Shown: positions 9,309 to 16,602 of the stretch, piece by piece
Numbering within the stretch: position 1 is the first letter of the stretch
Layout of the letters: each line of letters opens with the position of its first letter
Assembly (NCBI GenBank): GCA_044354975.1
Contig: JBIKZA010000038.1
Coordinates: forward strand, 1-23,404
Origin: CAIZGX01 sp044354975
GTDB lineage: Bacteria; Bacteroidota; Bacteroidia; Flavobacteriales_D; Sanyastnellaceae
Direction of reading: 5' to 3'
DNA length: 23,404 nucleotides
The notes under the pieces: model-generated
Database searches by the model: none
What the model saw: only the letters and a program-made list of their open reading frames with translations
What the model was told of the DNA's origin: nothing
Translations under genes and position numbers: made by a program

Positions 9309-9333
9309 CTGCTTTAGGTATATGAGGTTTTGG

Positions 9334-10563
9334 TTAAGGTACAATTGTAAGTGTTCCGCTGTAGTAGCGCGCATCGTTTCCTTCTTCACCATAAATTAAA
9401 ACTATCCATGGGAATTGCTGTCCAGCCAAAGCTTTTTTGCCCCCTTTCATTTCTCCCTTCCACACTTTCGTTTTAGTGGTTGTTTCGAAGATAATGTTTT
9501 CTCCGTCGTATATTGAAAGTTTGAATTTGTTTCCGCCCTTTTTCAATGCTTCCGGCATAAAAGCAATATTTTGCTCGCTCATTTTTGATTCAGCTCCAAG
9601 GTTGAAGTCGGCATTCACCTGAACAATTTTTACTTGCTCGTCCTTACAACCATAGGTGTTTTGAACCTCGAGAATCACAGATTGCTTTCCTTTCGAATTG
9701 TAAATAACACTTGGAGAAACTTCAGTTGAGGTTCCATTTCCAGCAAATTTCCAAACAAAACTATTTGCGTTCACACTGGTGTTGACAAATTTCGCAGTAG
9801 GCTCTCCGATTGGATTGTTCGTGTATGACCACTCGAAATCGGCTTCAGGCTTTGGGTTGATGGTAATCAAATCGCGCATCGCAATCGTAGAAATTTGACC
9901 GTCATTCGGATTGGTTACAGATAGAGAAACATCGAACGTGCCCGACTTTTTAAAGACGTGAAACGGGTTCTCTTGATTTGAGAAACTACCATCTCCGAAG
10001 TTCCACAAATAACTTCCGTTCTTAGGACTGTTTTTGGCAGTGAAGTGAACATCTGTTCCAGCACAAGCTTGGCGAACACTAGGTTCAATGGCCAGGGATC
10101 TATTTTTATCATTGCTATCTGCAGAGACAGAAATTGCAGCGCTCTCTGAGGAATCTTGAACAACGGCAGCAACAGGATCAGTTGAATGGCTAGTCTCAGT
10201 ATTCACAGAAGTATACATAACATCTTTCTTGAATTCCGAAATAATTTCAGTCAGTCCTTCAGTAGCCTCATCAGTAACATCTTCGTTTGAATTTGGAATT
10301 GAAACGGTGTTTGAAACATCAGGTGCATTGGGAGTAGCAGAAGCAGTGACATTGTTGTTACTCGAAACAATAAGGTATCCAGATATTCCAACAATGGCAG
10401 TGATAGCCGCAACACCACCCCAAAGAGCTAAACCGCTTAATAGTCGCTTGCGAAGCAGACGTCTGCTTACTTGTGCAAACTCTGAAGAACTGTAAGGCAA
10501 CTCATAATTCTTGTAAGCTTCCTGAATTCCTTGTTCAAATTTATCCAACGGGTTACGATTCAT
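9334..10563 (-). CDS. Membrane PKD protein, probable anti-sigma factor, with CHU_C-like C-terminus
   Basis: 409 residues. A short cytoplasmic N-terminus (about 1-40) precedes one membrane segment (about 41-67, LLSGLALWGGVAAITAIVGI). A low-complexity Ser/Thr/Asp linker (about 70-155) follows, then a PKD domain (about 158-238, with WNFGDG at 187-192), a second PKD-like domain (about 240-318) and a C-terminal region (about 330-409, FKLSIYDG...IIFETT...VWKGEM...YYSGTLTIVP) that aligns by eye with the CHU_C domain of the neighbouring 1160-residue protein. Its start overlaps the sigma-factor stop by 11 bases. Single-pass topology and coupling to an ECF sigma gene are typical of anti-sigma factors. 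The N-terminus is too short to recognise a standard anti-sigma domain, so that role is inferred from context. Confidence 0.82.
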   Translation of the reverse strand: MNRNPLDKFEQGIQEAYKNYELPYSSSEFAQVSRRLLRKRLLSGLALWGGVAAITAIVGISGYLIVSSNNNVTASATPNAPDVSNTVSIPNSNEDVTDEATEGLTEIISEFKKDVMYTSVNTETSHSTDPVAAVVQDSSESAAISVSADSNDKNRSLAIEPSVRQACAGTDVHFTAKNSPKNGSYLWNFGDGSFSNQENPFHVFKKSGTFDVSLSVTNPNDGQISTIAMRDLITINPKPEADFEWSYTNNPIGEPTAKFVNTSVNANSFVWKFAGNGTSTEVSPSVIYNSKGKQSVILEVQNTYGCKDEQVKIVQVNADFNLGAESKMSEQNIAFMPEALKKGGNKFKLSIYDGENIIFETTTKTKVWKGEMKGGKKALAGQQFPWIVLIYGEEGNDARYYSGTLTIVP

Positions 10564-11134
10564 TCGACTCGTTAATTTTATTTTTTATTAATATCTTTTT
10601 CATGTTCTTCTTGGCTTTCGAATAGTTGCTTTTTGAGGTTCCTAAACTAATACCTAGTTTCTCACTAATTTCTTGGTGAGAAAAGTTTTCGAAGACATAC
10701 AAGTTGAAAACTGTACGATAGACAGGTGTCAATAGTTGCATGGCTTCAACGATGTGGTGGGGTTGGAAGTCGTAAATATCAGACTCCTGCTCGTTTTCCT
10801 CCTCTGCACTTTCTTCCACATAGTGCTTTGAGTTTTCTAAGTCTAAGTCTACCGTGTGCTTCTTTTTCCGGTATTGATCAATAGATAAGTTTACCATTAT
10901 CCGTCTTATCCATCCTTCTAAAGATCCGTTTCCTTCGAATTTTTCCAAACTGGAAAATACTTTAATGAATCCGTCTTGCACCATGTCTTTTGCTTCGTCA
11001 GTGGAACTTGCATAACGCAGGCACACCGCTTTCATCTTCCCATAATACATCTTATATACAGCATTTTGGCTCCGGCTGTCTCCTTTGAGGCAGCCGTCAA
11101 TCAGTTCTTGTTGAGAGGGTTCTGTTGACACCAA
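10553..11134 (-). CDS. RNA polymerase sigma factor, ECF (sigma-70 family)
   Basis: 193 residues. Region 2 (about 25-92) contains DEAKDMVQDGFIKVFSSL and the -10 recognition segment ending SIDQYRKKK. Region 4 (about 125-183) contains the helix-turn-helix FSHQEISEKLGISLGTSKSN. The two are joined by an acidic linker (about 95-120, rich in Glu/Asp). It directs RNA polymerase to a regulon, presumably including its own operon. The stop overlaps the start of the membrane PKD gene by 11 bases, consistent with control by that partner. On the - strand a perfect TAnnTTTG box lies at 11188-11195, giving a leader of roughly 50 bases. The gene is divergent from mnmA. Confidence 0.93.
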   Translation of the reverse strand: MVSTEPSQQELIDGCLKGDSRSQNAVYKMYYGKMKAVCLRYASSTDEAKDMVQDGFIKVFSSLEKFEGNGSLEGWIRRIMVNLSIDQYRKKKHTVDLDLENSKHYVEESAEEENEQESDIYDFQPHHIVEAMQLLTPVYRTVFNLYVFENFSHQEISEKLGISLGTSKSNYSKAKKNMKKILIKNKINESNES

Positions 11135-11187
11135 TAATTTGTGTTAAGACGAGATTAATTTCAGGGGTTGCCTCAGTCGTGGTTTTT

Positions 11188-11195
11188 CAAATGTA
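11188..11195 (-). promoter_or_regulatory. -7 box of the sigma-factor operon
   Basis: TACATTTG on the - strand, an exact match to the Bacteroidetes -7 consensus TAnnTTTG, about 53 bases upstream of the sigma-factor start codon. No convincing TTG -33 element is placed at the usual distance. Confidence 0.5.
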
Positions 11196-11251
11196 ATTCT
11201 TTCTTCTCTTCGAATGGTCTGTTTTTGAATGGACTCGACTAATTTTACAAA

Positions 11252-12436
11252 ATGAAACGTGTTGTGGTTGGTTTGTCGGGCGGAGTAGATTCTGCGGTTA
11301 CAGCGCACTTGCTTATAGAGCAGGGGTATGAGGTAATTGCTGTTTTTATGCGGAATTGGCACGACGAGTCTGTGGTGATTAATAATGAGTGCCCGTGGAT
11401 TACAGATTCCAATGATGCCATGCTAGTGGCAGAGCACCTCGGAATTCCGTTTCATGTTTTAGATCTTAGCGTTGAATATCGCGAAAGAATAGTGGAATAC
11501 ATGTTCCGTGAATACGAATTGGGAAGAACACCCAATCCAGATGTGCTTTGTAACCGCGAAATAAAATTCGATGTCTTCTTGAAAGCGGCCGAGCAGTTGA
11601 AAGCAGATTACGTTGCAACCGGACATTACGTGCGCAAGTCAGAAACAATAGAGAACGGGGTTACTCAATATCATTTGCTTTCAGGAGCAGATGGGAACAA
11701 AGATCAAAGTTACTTTTTGTGTCAATTGAATCAAGCGCAATTGAGCAAAGCGCTTTTTCCCATTGGTGAATTAACCAAGCCTGAAGTGCGCGTCATTGCA
11801 GCTGAACTGCAACTTCCAAACGCAGATAAAAAAGACTCTCAAGGATTATGTTTTATTGGGAAGGTGAAGCTTCCTGTTTTTCTTCAACAACAATTGGCTC
11901 CGAAAAAAGGGAGAGTATTAAGAATAAAGGACGAGTTCATTCCGCAATTGAATGAATTGGTAAATGACACTTCTTCGGATCCTGCGGTTCTTTCAAGACC
12001 ACAATTATATTCTCCGGCTATGTGCGACGATGTTGGAGAACACAACGGGGCGCATTATTATACAGTAGGACAGAGACGAGGATTGGGAATAGGTGGACAA
12101 GCCATTCCGTTATTCGTAGTGGCTATTGATGTAGAGAAAAATGCGGTCTATTCCGCTCAAGGAGAAACGCATCCTGCGCTGGCTAGAAGAGGATTGTCCA
12201 TACGAAACGAAGAAGCCCATTGGATTCAAGAAAATTTGAAGCCTTTAAATGGAAGCGTTTTGGAAGTCGACTGCCGCATACGCTATCGACAACCTTTATT
12301 CAAAGCGAATATTTCGGTTGGAAGTGAATTCACGTATGTGATATTTCACGAAACCCAATACGGCGTGGCGAAAGGACAGTTTGCGGCTTTCTATATAGGA
12401 GAGGAATTAATAGGCAGTGGAGCCATTTTCGAATAG
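11252..12436 (+). CDS. mnmA: tRNA-specific 2-thiouridylase MnmA
   Basis: 394 residues. It has the PP-loop GLSGGVDS at 7-14, catalytic Cys100 in LCNREIKFD, ATGHYVR near 122-128, DQSYFLCQL at 151-159, and the second catalytic cysteine Cys200 in DSQGLCFIG. The C-terminal part carries the family's central and beta-barrel domains (GQRRGLGIGG, CRIRYRQP). The enzyme uses ATP and relayed persulfide sulfur to make 2-thiouridine at wobble position 34 of Lys, Glu and Gln tRNAs, in the cytoplasm. An apparent -7 box, TAATTTTA (11240-11247), lies only four bases before the ATG, suggesting a leaderless or nearly leaderless transcript. Both catalytic cysteines are present, so it should be functional. Confidence 0.96.
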   Translation: MKRVVVGLSGGVDSAVTAHLLIEQGYEVIAVFMRNWHDESVVINNECPWITDSNDAMLVAEHLGIPFHVLDLSVEYRERIVEYMFREYELGRTPNPDVLCNREIKFDVFLKAAEQLKADYVATGHYVRKSETIENGVTQYHLLSGADGNKDQSYFLCQLNQAQLSKALFPIGELTKPEVRVIAAELQLPNADKKDSQGLCFIGKVKLPVFLQQQLAPKKGRVLRIKDEFIPQLNELVNDTSSDPAVLSRPQLYSPAMCDDVGEHNGAHYYTVGQRRGLGIGGQAIPLFVVAIDVEKNAVYSAQGETHPALARRGLSIRNEEAHWIQENLKPLNGSVLEVDCRIRYRQPLFKANISVGSEFTYVIFHETQYGVAKGQFAAFYIGEELIGSGAIFE

Positions 12437-12509
12437 GTCACTTTTCCACAATTCCAAGAGTAAGCAACTTTTTTCTTGATATGAATGTCTGTTTTACAGC
12501 GAGTCAATA

Positions 12510-12517
12510 TATATTCG
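12510..12517 (+). promoter_or_regulatory. Possible -7 box of the 645-residue surface protein gene
   Basis: TATATTCG, 7 of 8 positions of TAnnTTTG, 18 bases upstream of the ATG at 12536. This is weak evidence by position and similarity only. Confidence 0.3.
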
Positions 12518-12535
12518 TGACACTTAACTTTTATT

Positions 12536-14473
12536 ATGAAACAAACTTTACGTTTATTTTTAGTTGCCCTTCTATTCACCACGGGTTTCGTGGCGAAGGC
12601 ACAAGTAGATACCACTTGTACGCAAGTCTCGTACACAGTGACCCCCGGATTTTATCCAAATGAAATGAGCTACACAGTAGTCAACACTACCACAGGAACT
12701 GTTGTTGCAAACGGAACAGGTTCAACACCGGGTGGAGTATGGTGTCTGCCAGTAGGTTGCTACGGAGTGAATATGTTCGATTCATTCGGAGACGGATGGA
12801 ATGGTGGTGCGTTAAATGTTTTTGTTATGGGTGAAAGCTCATACACAGGATCGTTTTCAACAGGACCCCAAGGACAGTTCATGTTTGGAGTAGGAGTGGC
12901 GAATTGCGGAACTGCTTCAGTGCAGGGATGTATGGATCCTGCTGCCTCTAACTACAATCCAATTGCGAACGTAAACATCGGCTGCTTGTACGAAGGCTGC
13001 ACAGATCCTGCCGCTACTAACTTTAATGCAAACGCAAACGTTGATGATAGCACATGTACTTATTGCAACGGAGCAGGAAGCGTGAACGCTTCTCTTTACA
13101 TCTGCACGTTTTCAAACGGTAATCAAGTTACCCTTAACATATTGAATTCAGCTGGAGACACCGTTTGGACTTCTCCTTCACTGGGCAATGTGGCCATCTA
13201 CTATTCAAGCATTTGTTTACAAGCTGGAGAGTGTTACACAGCTGTAATGTCGAACAACGCAGGATTGCCAAGTTGGTACAACGGATACTTCTGGATTAAC
13301 AACGGTCAGGGTGAAGTGATTCACACGGGTCTTGCAGATAATCTAGTTTCTCAATCGGTTGACTTCAGTATCGATGGAACATGCGGAGATGTTTTCGGAT
13401 GTACAAATGCATTGGCTTCAAACTTCAATCCAGCTGCAACAATCGAAGACGGTTCTTGTATCTTAGTTTACGGTTGCACAGATTCTACAGCTGTGAATTA
13501 CAATGAATTGGCTGTTGTAGACGACGGATCATGTTTCACCGGTTGCACAATCGGAAACGCTACTATTGTATCTTTCAATCCGGGTATGTTCGCGAGTGAA
13601 TCTTTCTACACCATTACTGATGCCAACGGAACTACTGTAATGCAGAGTAACGTGAATACACCCAATACCGAAAATATGGCCTACGGATGTTTAGCAAACG
13701 GATGCTACTCTTTAAACATGTACGATTCGTTCGGTGATGGTTGGGATGGCGGAAATCCTTCTGGAATTGTCATTAATGTAAATGGAAGCAACGTTGTCAC
13801 GACCGACCTTTTAGACGGAAATTATGCTTCTCAAATTTTCGGAATTAACAGCGAATGCACGATCGACAGTGTTTCTTGCAGCACCACCATTGAATTAATG
13901 CCAGATTCAATGGTTGAAATGGAAAACGCAGTGATGATCTATTGGAATGAAAATTTCTCTGAAGTGAATTATGTTTCTTGGGATTTCGGAAACGGAATGA
14001 CTTCAAACGAGCTTTATCCGACGTATTTCTACGATTCAATTGGAACATATACAGTTTGTTTAACAGTTTATTACTTTGACGGCTGTTCAGCTTCGAGTTG
14101 TGTAACATTCACCATGGATGCAAACGGAACTTCAGGTCCAGGCGGAGCACAAATGAATGGTTTCTGGTTGAACACCACGGGAACATATCCGAGTTCAATT
14201 AATGAGCTAACTTCAAATGCTACTTCAGTGAATATGTTCCCGAATCCAACTTCAGGAAATGTTGCTGTGAAAGCTTCACAATTGAACCCAAGTGAAAACA
14301 CAATCATTCGCATCTATTCAATAGACGGAAAAGAAGTGTTCGCGAATAACTTCGGTAACGGAGCTGCGAACAACACATTCCAATTGAATGTCTCTGAATT
14401 GAGCAACGGATATTATTTCTTATCGCTTCAAAACGGTAATCAAATTCAACGCGTTCCTTTCGTAAAAGAATAG
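12536..14473 (+). CDS. Secreted repeat protein with T9SS type A sorting domain
   Basis: 645 residues. A signal peptide (TLRLFLVALLFTTGFVAKAQ) is followed by a duplicated module holding the acidic loop NMFDSFGDGWNGG (about 79-91) and NMYDSFGDGWDGG (about 394-406). Four copies of a cysteine-bounded motif of the form GCTDxxAxNYNxxAxVDDGSC begin near residues 131, 154, 288 and 313; its Asp-rich spacing suggests calcium binding (inference). A PKD-like domain (about 470-527, SWDFGNG) precedes the C-terminal type A sorting domain (about 562-645: NMFPNPTSG, IYSIDGKEV, LSNGYYFLSL). It should therefore cross the outer membrane by the type IX system and be anchored or released at the surface. No catalytic domain is evident. 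A strong terminator follows. Confidence 0.92.
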   Translation: MKQTLRLFLVALLFTTGFVAKAQVDTTCTQVSYTVTPGFYPNEMSYTVVNTTTGTVVANGTGSTPGGVWCLPVGCYGVNMFDSFGDGWNGGALNVFVMGESSYTGSFSTGPQGQFMFGVGVANCGTASVQGCMDPAASNYNPIANVNIGCLYEGCTDPAATNFNANANVDDSTCTYCNGAGSVNASLYICTFSNGNQVTLNILNSAGDTVWTSPSLGNVAIYYSSICLQAGECYTAVMSNNAGLPSWYNGYFWINNGQGEVIHTGLADNLVSQSVDFSIDGTCGDVFGCTNALASNFNPAATIEDGSCILVYGCTDSTAVNYNELAVVDDGSCFTGCTIGNATIVSFNPGMFASESFYTITDANGTTVMQSNVNTPNTENMAYGCLANGCYSLNMYDSFGDGWDGGNPSGIVINVNGSNVVTTDLLDGNYASQIFGINSECTIDSVSCSTTIELMPDSMVEMENAVMIYWNENFSEVNYVSWDFGNGMTSNELYPTYFYDSIGTYTVCLTVYYFDGCSASSCVTFTMDANGTSGPGGAQMNGFWLNTTGTYPSSINELTSNATSVNMFPNPTSGNVAVKASQLNPSENTIIRIYSIDGKEVFANNFGNGAANNTFQLNVSELSNGYYFLSLQNGNQIQRVPFVKE

Positions 14474-14494
14474 GTTGATTATTCACTTACGAAG

Positions 14495-14527
14495 AAAAGA
14501 GCTGTTCAAGGACAGCTCTTTTTTTTT
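14495..14527 (+). terminator. Intrinsic terminator after the 645-residue gene
   Basis: AAAAGAGCTGT (14495-14505), a TCAAGG loop and ACAGCTCTTTT (14512-14522) form an 11-bp stem running into an uninterrupted T tract to 14527. It lies 22 bases after the stop codon. Confidence 0.92.
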
Positions 14528-14561
14528 GTTTAGATTGAAATAAATTCGTCTCTTCCTTCTT

Positions 14562-14569
14562 TACTTTTA
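14562..14569 (+). promoter_or_regulatory. Possible -7 box of the cytochrome-like lipoprotein gene
   Basis: TACTTTTA, 7/8 match to TAnnTTTG, 15 bases before the ATG at 14585 and downstream of the preceding terminator, so this gene needs its own promoter in this interval. Confidence 0.4.
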
Positions 14570-14584
14570 CACAAATCATTCAAC

Positions 14585-14941
14585 ATGAAAAATATTTTTC
14601 TTGCACTCGTTGTTATTTCAGTTGTGTCTGCATCGTTATTCAGTTGCGATAAATATCAAAAGGGATATGACTGCACGGGAAATATTCCAACATACAACAA
14701 CGACATTAAGCCTATTTACGATGCCAATTGCGCTACCGCGGGTTGTCACATCTCTCAATATCATTCGTCGGGAATAGACTTAAGTACCTATTCAGGTGCC
14801 GCTTCGGCAGACAATGATGCCATTTTGGGATCTGTCGAGCACGATGCAGGTTACAGCGCCATGCCGAAGAATGCGAGTAAATTAACGGATACTCAAATCA
14901 AGAAGATTTTCTGCTGGATGCGGAACAACAAGCCATTGTAG
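14585..14941 (+). CDS. Small lipoprotein with cytochrome-c-like domain (CX4CH)
   Basis: 118 residues. The N-terminus is a lipoprotein signal: hydrophobic IFLALVVISVVSASLFSC, with the lipobox cysteine near residue 21. The mature part has CATAGCH near residues 50-56, a CX4CH form of the haem-attachment motif. It is followed by AMPK near 93-96, where the Met could be the second axial ligand, and by the terminal helix LTDTQIKKIFCWMRNN typical of class I cytochromes c. It is probably a membrane-attached mono-haem electron carrier. The standard motif is CX2CH, and the spacing here would have to be accepted by the maturation system, so haem binding is an inference. It could instead be a haem-less structural relative. 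Confidence 0.78.
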   Translation: MKNIFLALVVISVVSASLFSCDKYQKGYDCTGNIPTYNNDIKPIYDANCATAGCHISQYHSSGIDLSTYSGAASADNDAILGSVEHDAGYSAMPKNASKLTDTQIKKIFCWMRNNKPL

Positions 14942-14974
14942 GCCTTGTAATTACCGAAACGGTTCATAAGTGCG

Positions 14975-14982
14975 TATCTTTG
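14975..14982 (+). promoter_or_regulatory. -7 box directly before der
   Basis: TATCTTTG, exact TAnnTTTG match, with only four bases (CCGC) between the box and the ATG. A transcript starting at the normal distance would begin at or next to the start codon. Confidence 0.5.
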
Positions 14983-14986
14983 CCGC

Positions 14987-16294
14987 ATGAGTTATACTAT
15001 TGTTATTGTAGGTAGACCGAATGTAGGGAAGTCATCGTTATTTAATCGTCTTACTGAAACATCAGATGCTATTGTAGAACCAACGGCTGGTGTTACCCGT
15101 GATCGTAAATACGGAACGGGTCAATGGGGTGGAAAAGAATTCATTGTTGTAGACACCGGAGGAGTAGTTACGAACAGCGACGACGCGTTCGAACAAGATA
15201 TCAATAGCCAGGTTCGTTTGGCCATTGCTGAAGCAGATCGCGTTCTATTCATGGTAGATGCAAAGGAAGGAATGACAGAGTGGGACGAGGAAATTGCAGA
15301 CATGCTTCGTCGTTCAAACAAGCCAATTCTCTTGGTTTGTAACAAAGTAGACACATCGGACAAAGAAATATTATCCACTGAATTTTACGCGTTAGGATTC
15401 GGTGAAAAGTTGTTTAGCATTAGTGCGAATAACGGATATGGATCGGGAGATTTGCTCGACGAGTTGCTTCAAGAAATGCCTGCGATTGACGAGACAGAGA
15501 TGCCCGACTTACCGAAGATTGCAATTGTTGGAAGACCAAACGTAGGAAAATCATCGTTGTTGAACACCTTGTTGGGCAACGGGCGTAGCATTGTTTCCGA
15601 TGTTGCTGGAACCACGCGTGACGCGGTTCACACGCACTTCAAGGCCTTCAACAAAGAGTTGATGTTGATTGACACAGCAGGTTTGCGCAAGCGCAAGCAG
15701 ATTGAAGACGATATTGAATTCTTCAGTGCTATTCGTACCATTAAATCTATTCGCAACTCGGACGTTTGTATGTTGTTGATCGATGCGGTGGAAGGAATTA
15801 CCAAGCAAGACTTAACCATCTTCGGTGAGATTACTGAAGCGAACAGAGGTATTGTTATTTTGGTGAACAAGTGGGACATGGTAGAGAAGGATCACAAGAG
15901 TGTAGAAGTCATGACCGAAGAGATTAAGAAGCGCATTGCGCCGTTTACCGACGTTCCGATCATCTTCACATCGAACATTACCAAGCAGCGTATTTTGAAA
16001 GCGTTGGAAGCAGCTCTGGAGGTTTATGAAAATCGCTTGCAGCACTTCTCAACTTCTAAGTTGAACGATATCATGCTTCCAATCATTCAAGCCTATCCGC
16101 CACCGGTTGTGAAGGGCAAGGAAGTAAAGATTAAATACATTACTCAGCTTCCAACGAAGAGTCCAGCTATTGCATTTTTCTGCAACACTCCTCAAAACGT
16201 TGTGTCTTCTTACCAGCGCTTCTTAGAAAACAAGCTCCGCGAGAATTTCCGATTGACGGGGGTTCCGGTGAGGTTGTATTTTAGGCAGAAGTAA
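14987..16294 (+). CDS. der: Ribosome biogenesis GTPase Der (EngA)
   Basis: 435 residues, standard length. Two tandem GTPase domains are present. The first has GRPNVGKSS at 9-17, DTGG near 56-59 and NKVD near 119-122. The second has GRPNVGKSS at 182-190, DTAG near 229-232 and NKWD near 294-297. The C-terminal KH-like domain (about 350-435) includes PTKSPAIAFFCN and ends VRLYFRQK. Der is an essential factor that binds the 50S subunit during late assembly. All nucleotide-binding motifs are intact. The first hairpin of a repeat array begins one base after the stop codon, so the repeat abuts this core gene and marks the start of the accessory region. Confidence 0.97.
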   Translation: MSYTIVIVGRPNVGKSSLFNRLTETSDAIVEPTAGVTRDRKYGTGQWGGKEFIVVDTGGVVTNSDDAFEQDINSQVRLAIAEADRVLFMVDAKEGMTEWDEEIADMLRRSNKPILLVCNKVDTSDKEILSTEFYALGFGEKLFSISANNGYGSGDLLDELLQEMPAIDETEMPDLPKIAIVGRPNVGKSSLLNTLLGNGRSIVSDVAGTTRDAVHTHFKAFNKELMLIDTAGLRKRKQIEDDIEFFSAIRTIKSIRNSDVCMLLIDAVEGITKQDLTIFGEITEANRGIVILVNKWDMVEKDHKSVEVMTEEIKKRIAPFTDVPIIFTSNITKQRILKALEAALEVYENRLQHFSTSKLNDIMLPIIQAYPPPVVKGKEVKIKYITQLPTKSPAIAFFCNTPQNVVSSYQRFLENKLRENFRLTGVPVRLYFRQK

Positions 16295-16295
16295 T

Positions 16296-16362
16296 GTGGC
16301 GTAGCCACGAATGTTACGAAGTAACGAATCTCTTCGAGGAATGCTTCGCGAATGTCTTCGAC
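16296..16362 (+). repeat. Array A: five mini-hairpins joined by GAAT
   Basis: Five perfect stem-loops with three-base loops: GTGGC-GTA-GCCAC (16296-16308), GTTAC-GAA-GTAAC (16313-16325), CTC-TTC-GAG (16330-16338), GC-TTC-GC (16343-16349) and GTC-TTC-GAC (16354-16362). Each neighbouring pair is joined by exactly GAAT. Stem sequences differ while pairing is kept, and every loop is GNA on one strand with a C-G closing pair. The + strand can be read as a short open frame, but it begins at no plausible start. Confidence 0.9.
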
Positions 16363-16370
16363 TGATTTTA

Positions 16371-16468
16371 ATTACGTAGTAGGAATTACGAAGTAGGAAT
16401 TATTTAATAGGAATTACGAAGTAGGAATAACGAAGTTCCAATTACGTAGTTCCAATTACGAAGTTCAT
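16371..16468 (+). repeat. Seven tandem 14-bp units
   Basis: Seven consecutive 14-mers of the form ATTACGAAGTAGGA. Units 1-5 each contain a three-base stem and a three-base loop. Paired changes occur: unit 3 has TAT/ATA instead of TAC/GTA, and unit 5 has AAC/GTT. Units 6 and 7 keep two of the three pairs. From unit 5 the linker changes from GGAAT to CCAAT. The unit length is not a multiple of three and no frame persists, so this is non-coding. Confidence 0.92.
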
Positions 16469-16473
16469 AAGTA

Positions 16474-16531
16474 CCCCGGATAGCAGTGGAAAGCCTTTGA
16501 GCAAAGCGAAAAGCTTGGAACGGATAGCCGG
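16474..16531 (+). ncRNA. Structured repeat of the flavobacterial GATAGC...GGATAGC type
   Basis: CCGG (16476-16479) pairs with CCGG (16528-16531). Inside, GGATAGCAGTGGAAAGCC and TTGGAACGGATAGCCGG flank a nested stem: AAGC 16491-16494 with GCTT 16513-16516, and CTTT 16495-16498 with AAAG 16503-16506. The pair of GATAGC half-sites around a variable hairpin is a layout I recall from many Flavobacteriia intergenic regions. It may correspond to a catalogued flavobacterial RNA motif such as Flavo-1, but I could not check this. It lies between the 14-mer array and a purine-rich tail. The strand is uncertain. Confidence 0.5.
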
Positions 16532-16535
16532 AAAA

Positions 16536-16588
16536 AGGTTTAAAGAAAAGGTAAGAGAAGGTTAGAAAAGGGAAGAGAGGGGAAGAAT
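16536..16588 (+). repeat. Purine-rich tail of repeat locus A
   Basis: About 53 bases on the + strand made almost entirely of A and G with a few T, built from short units resembling AGGTTAAGA and GGGAAGAGAGG. The same tail type recurs at 17928-17967, 18455-18497 and 18551-18605. It ends GAAGAATG, like the junction at 18491-18499. Confidence 0.75.
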
Positions 16589-16602
16589 GTTCTTGAAGAG
16601 TC

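Noticed and set aside
12437..12535. Terminator after mnmA
   Set aside because: I found no stem with a T tract in this interval.
16371..16468. Possible CRISPR array
   Set aside because: Units are 14 bp and directly abut one another with no unique spacers, and no cas genes are in the window.
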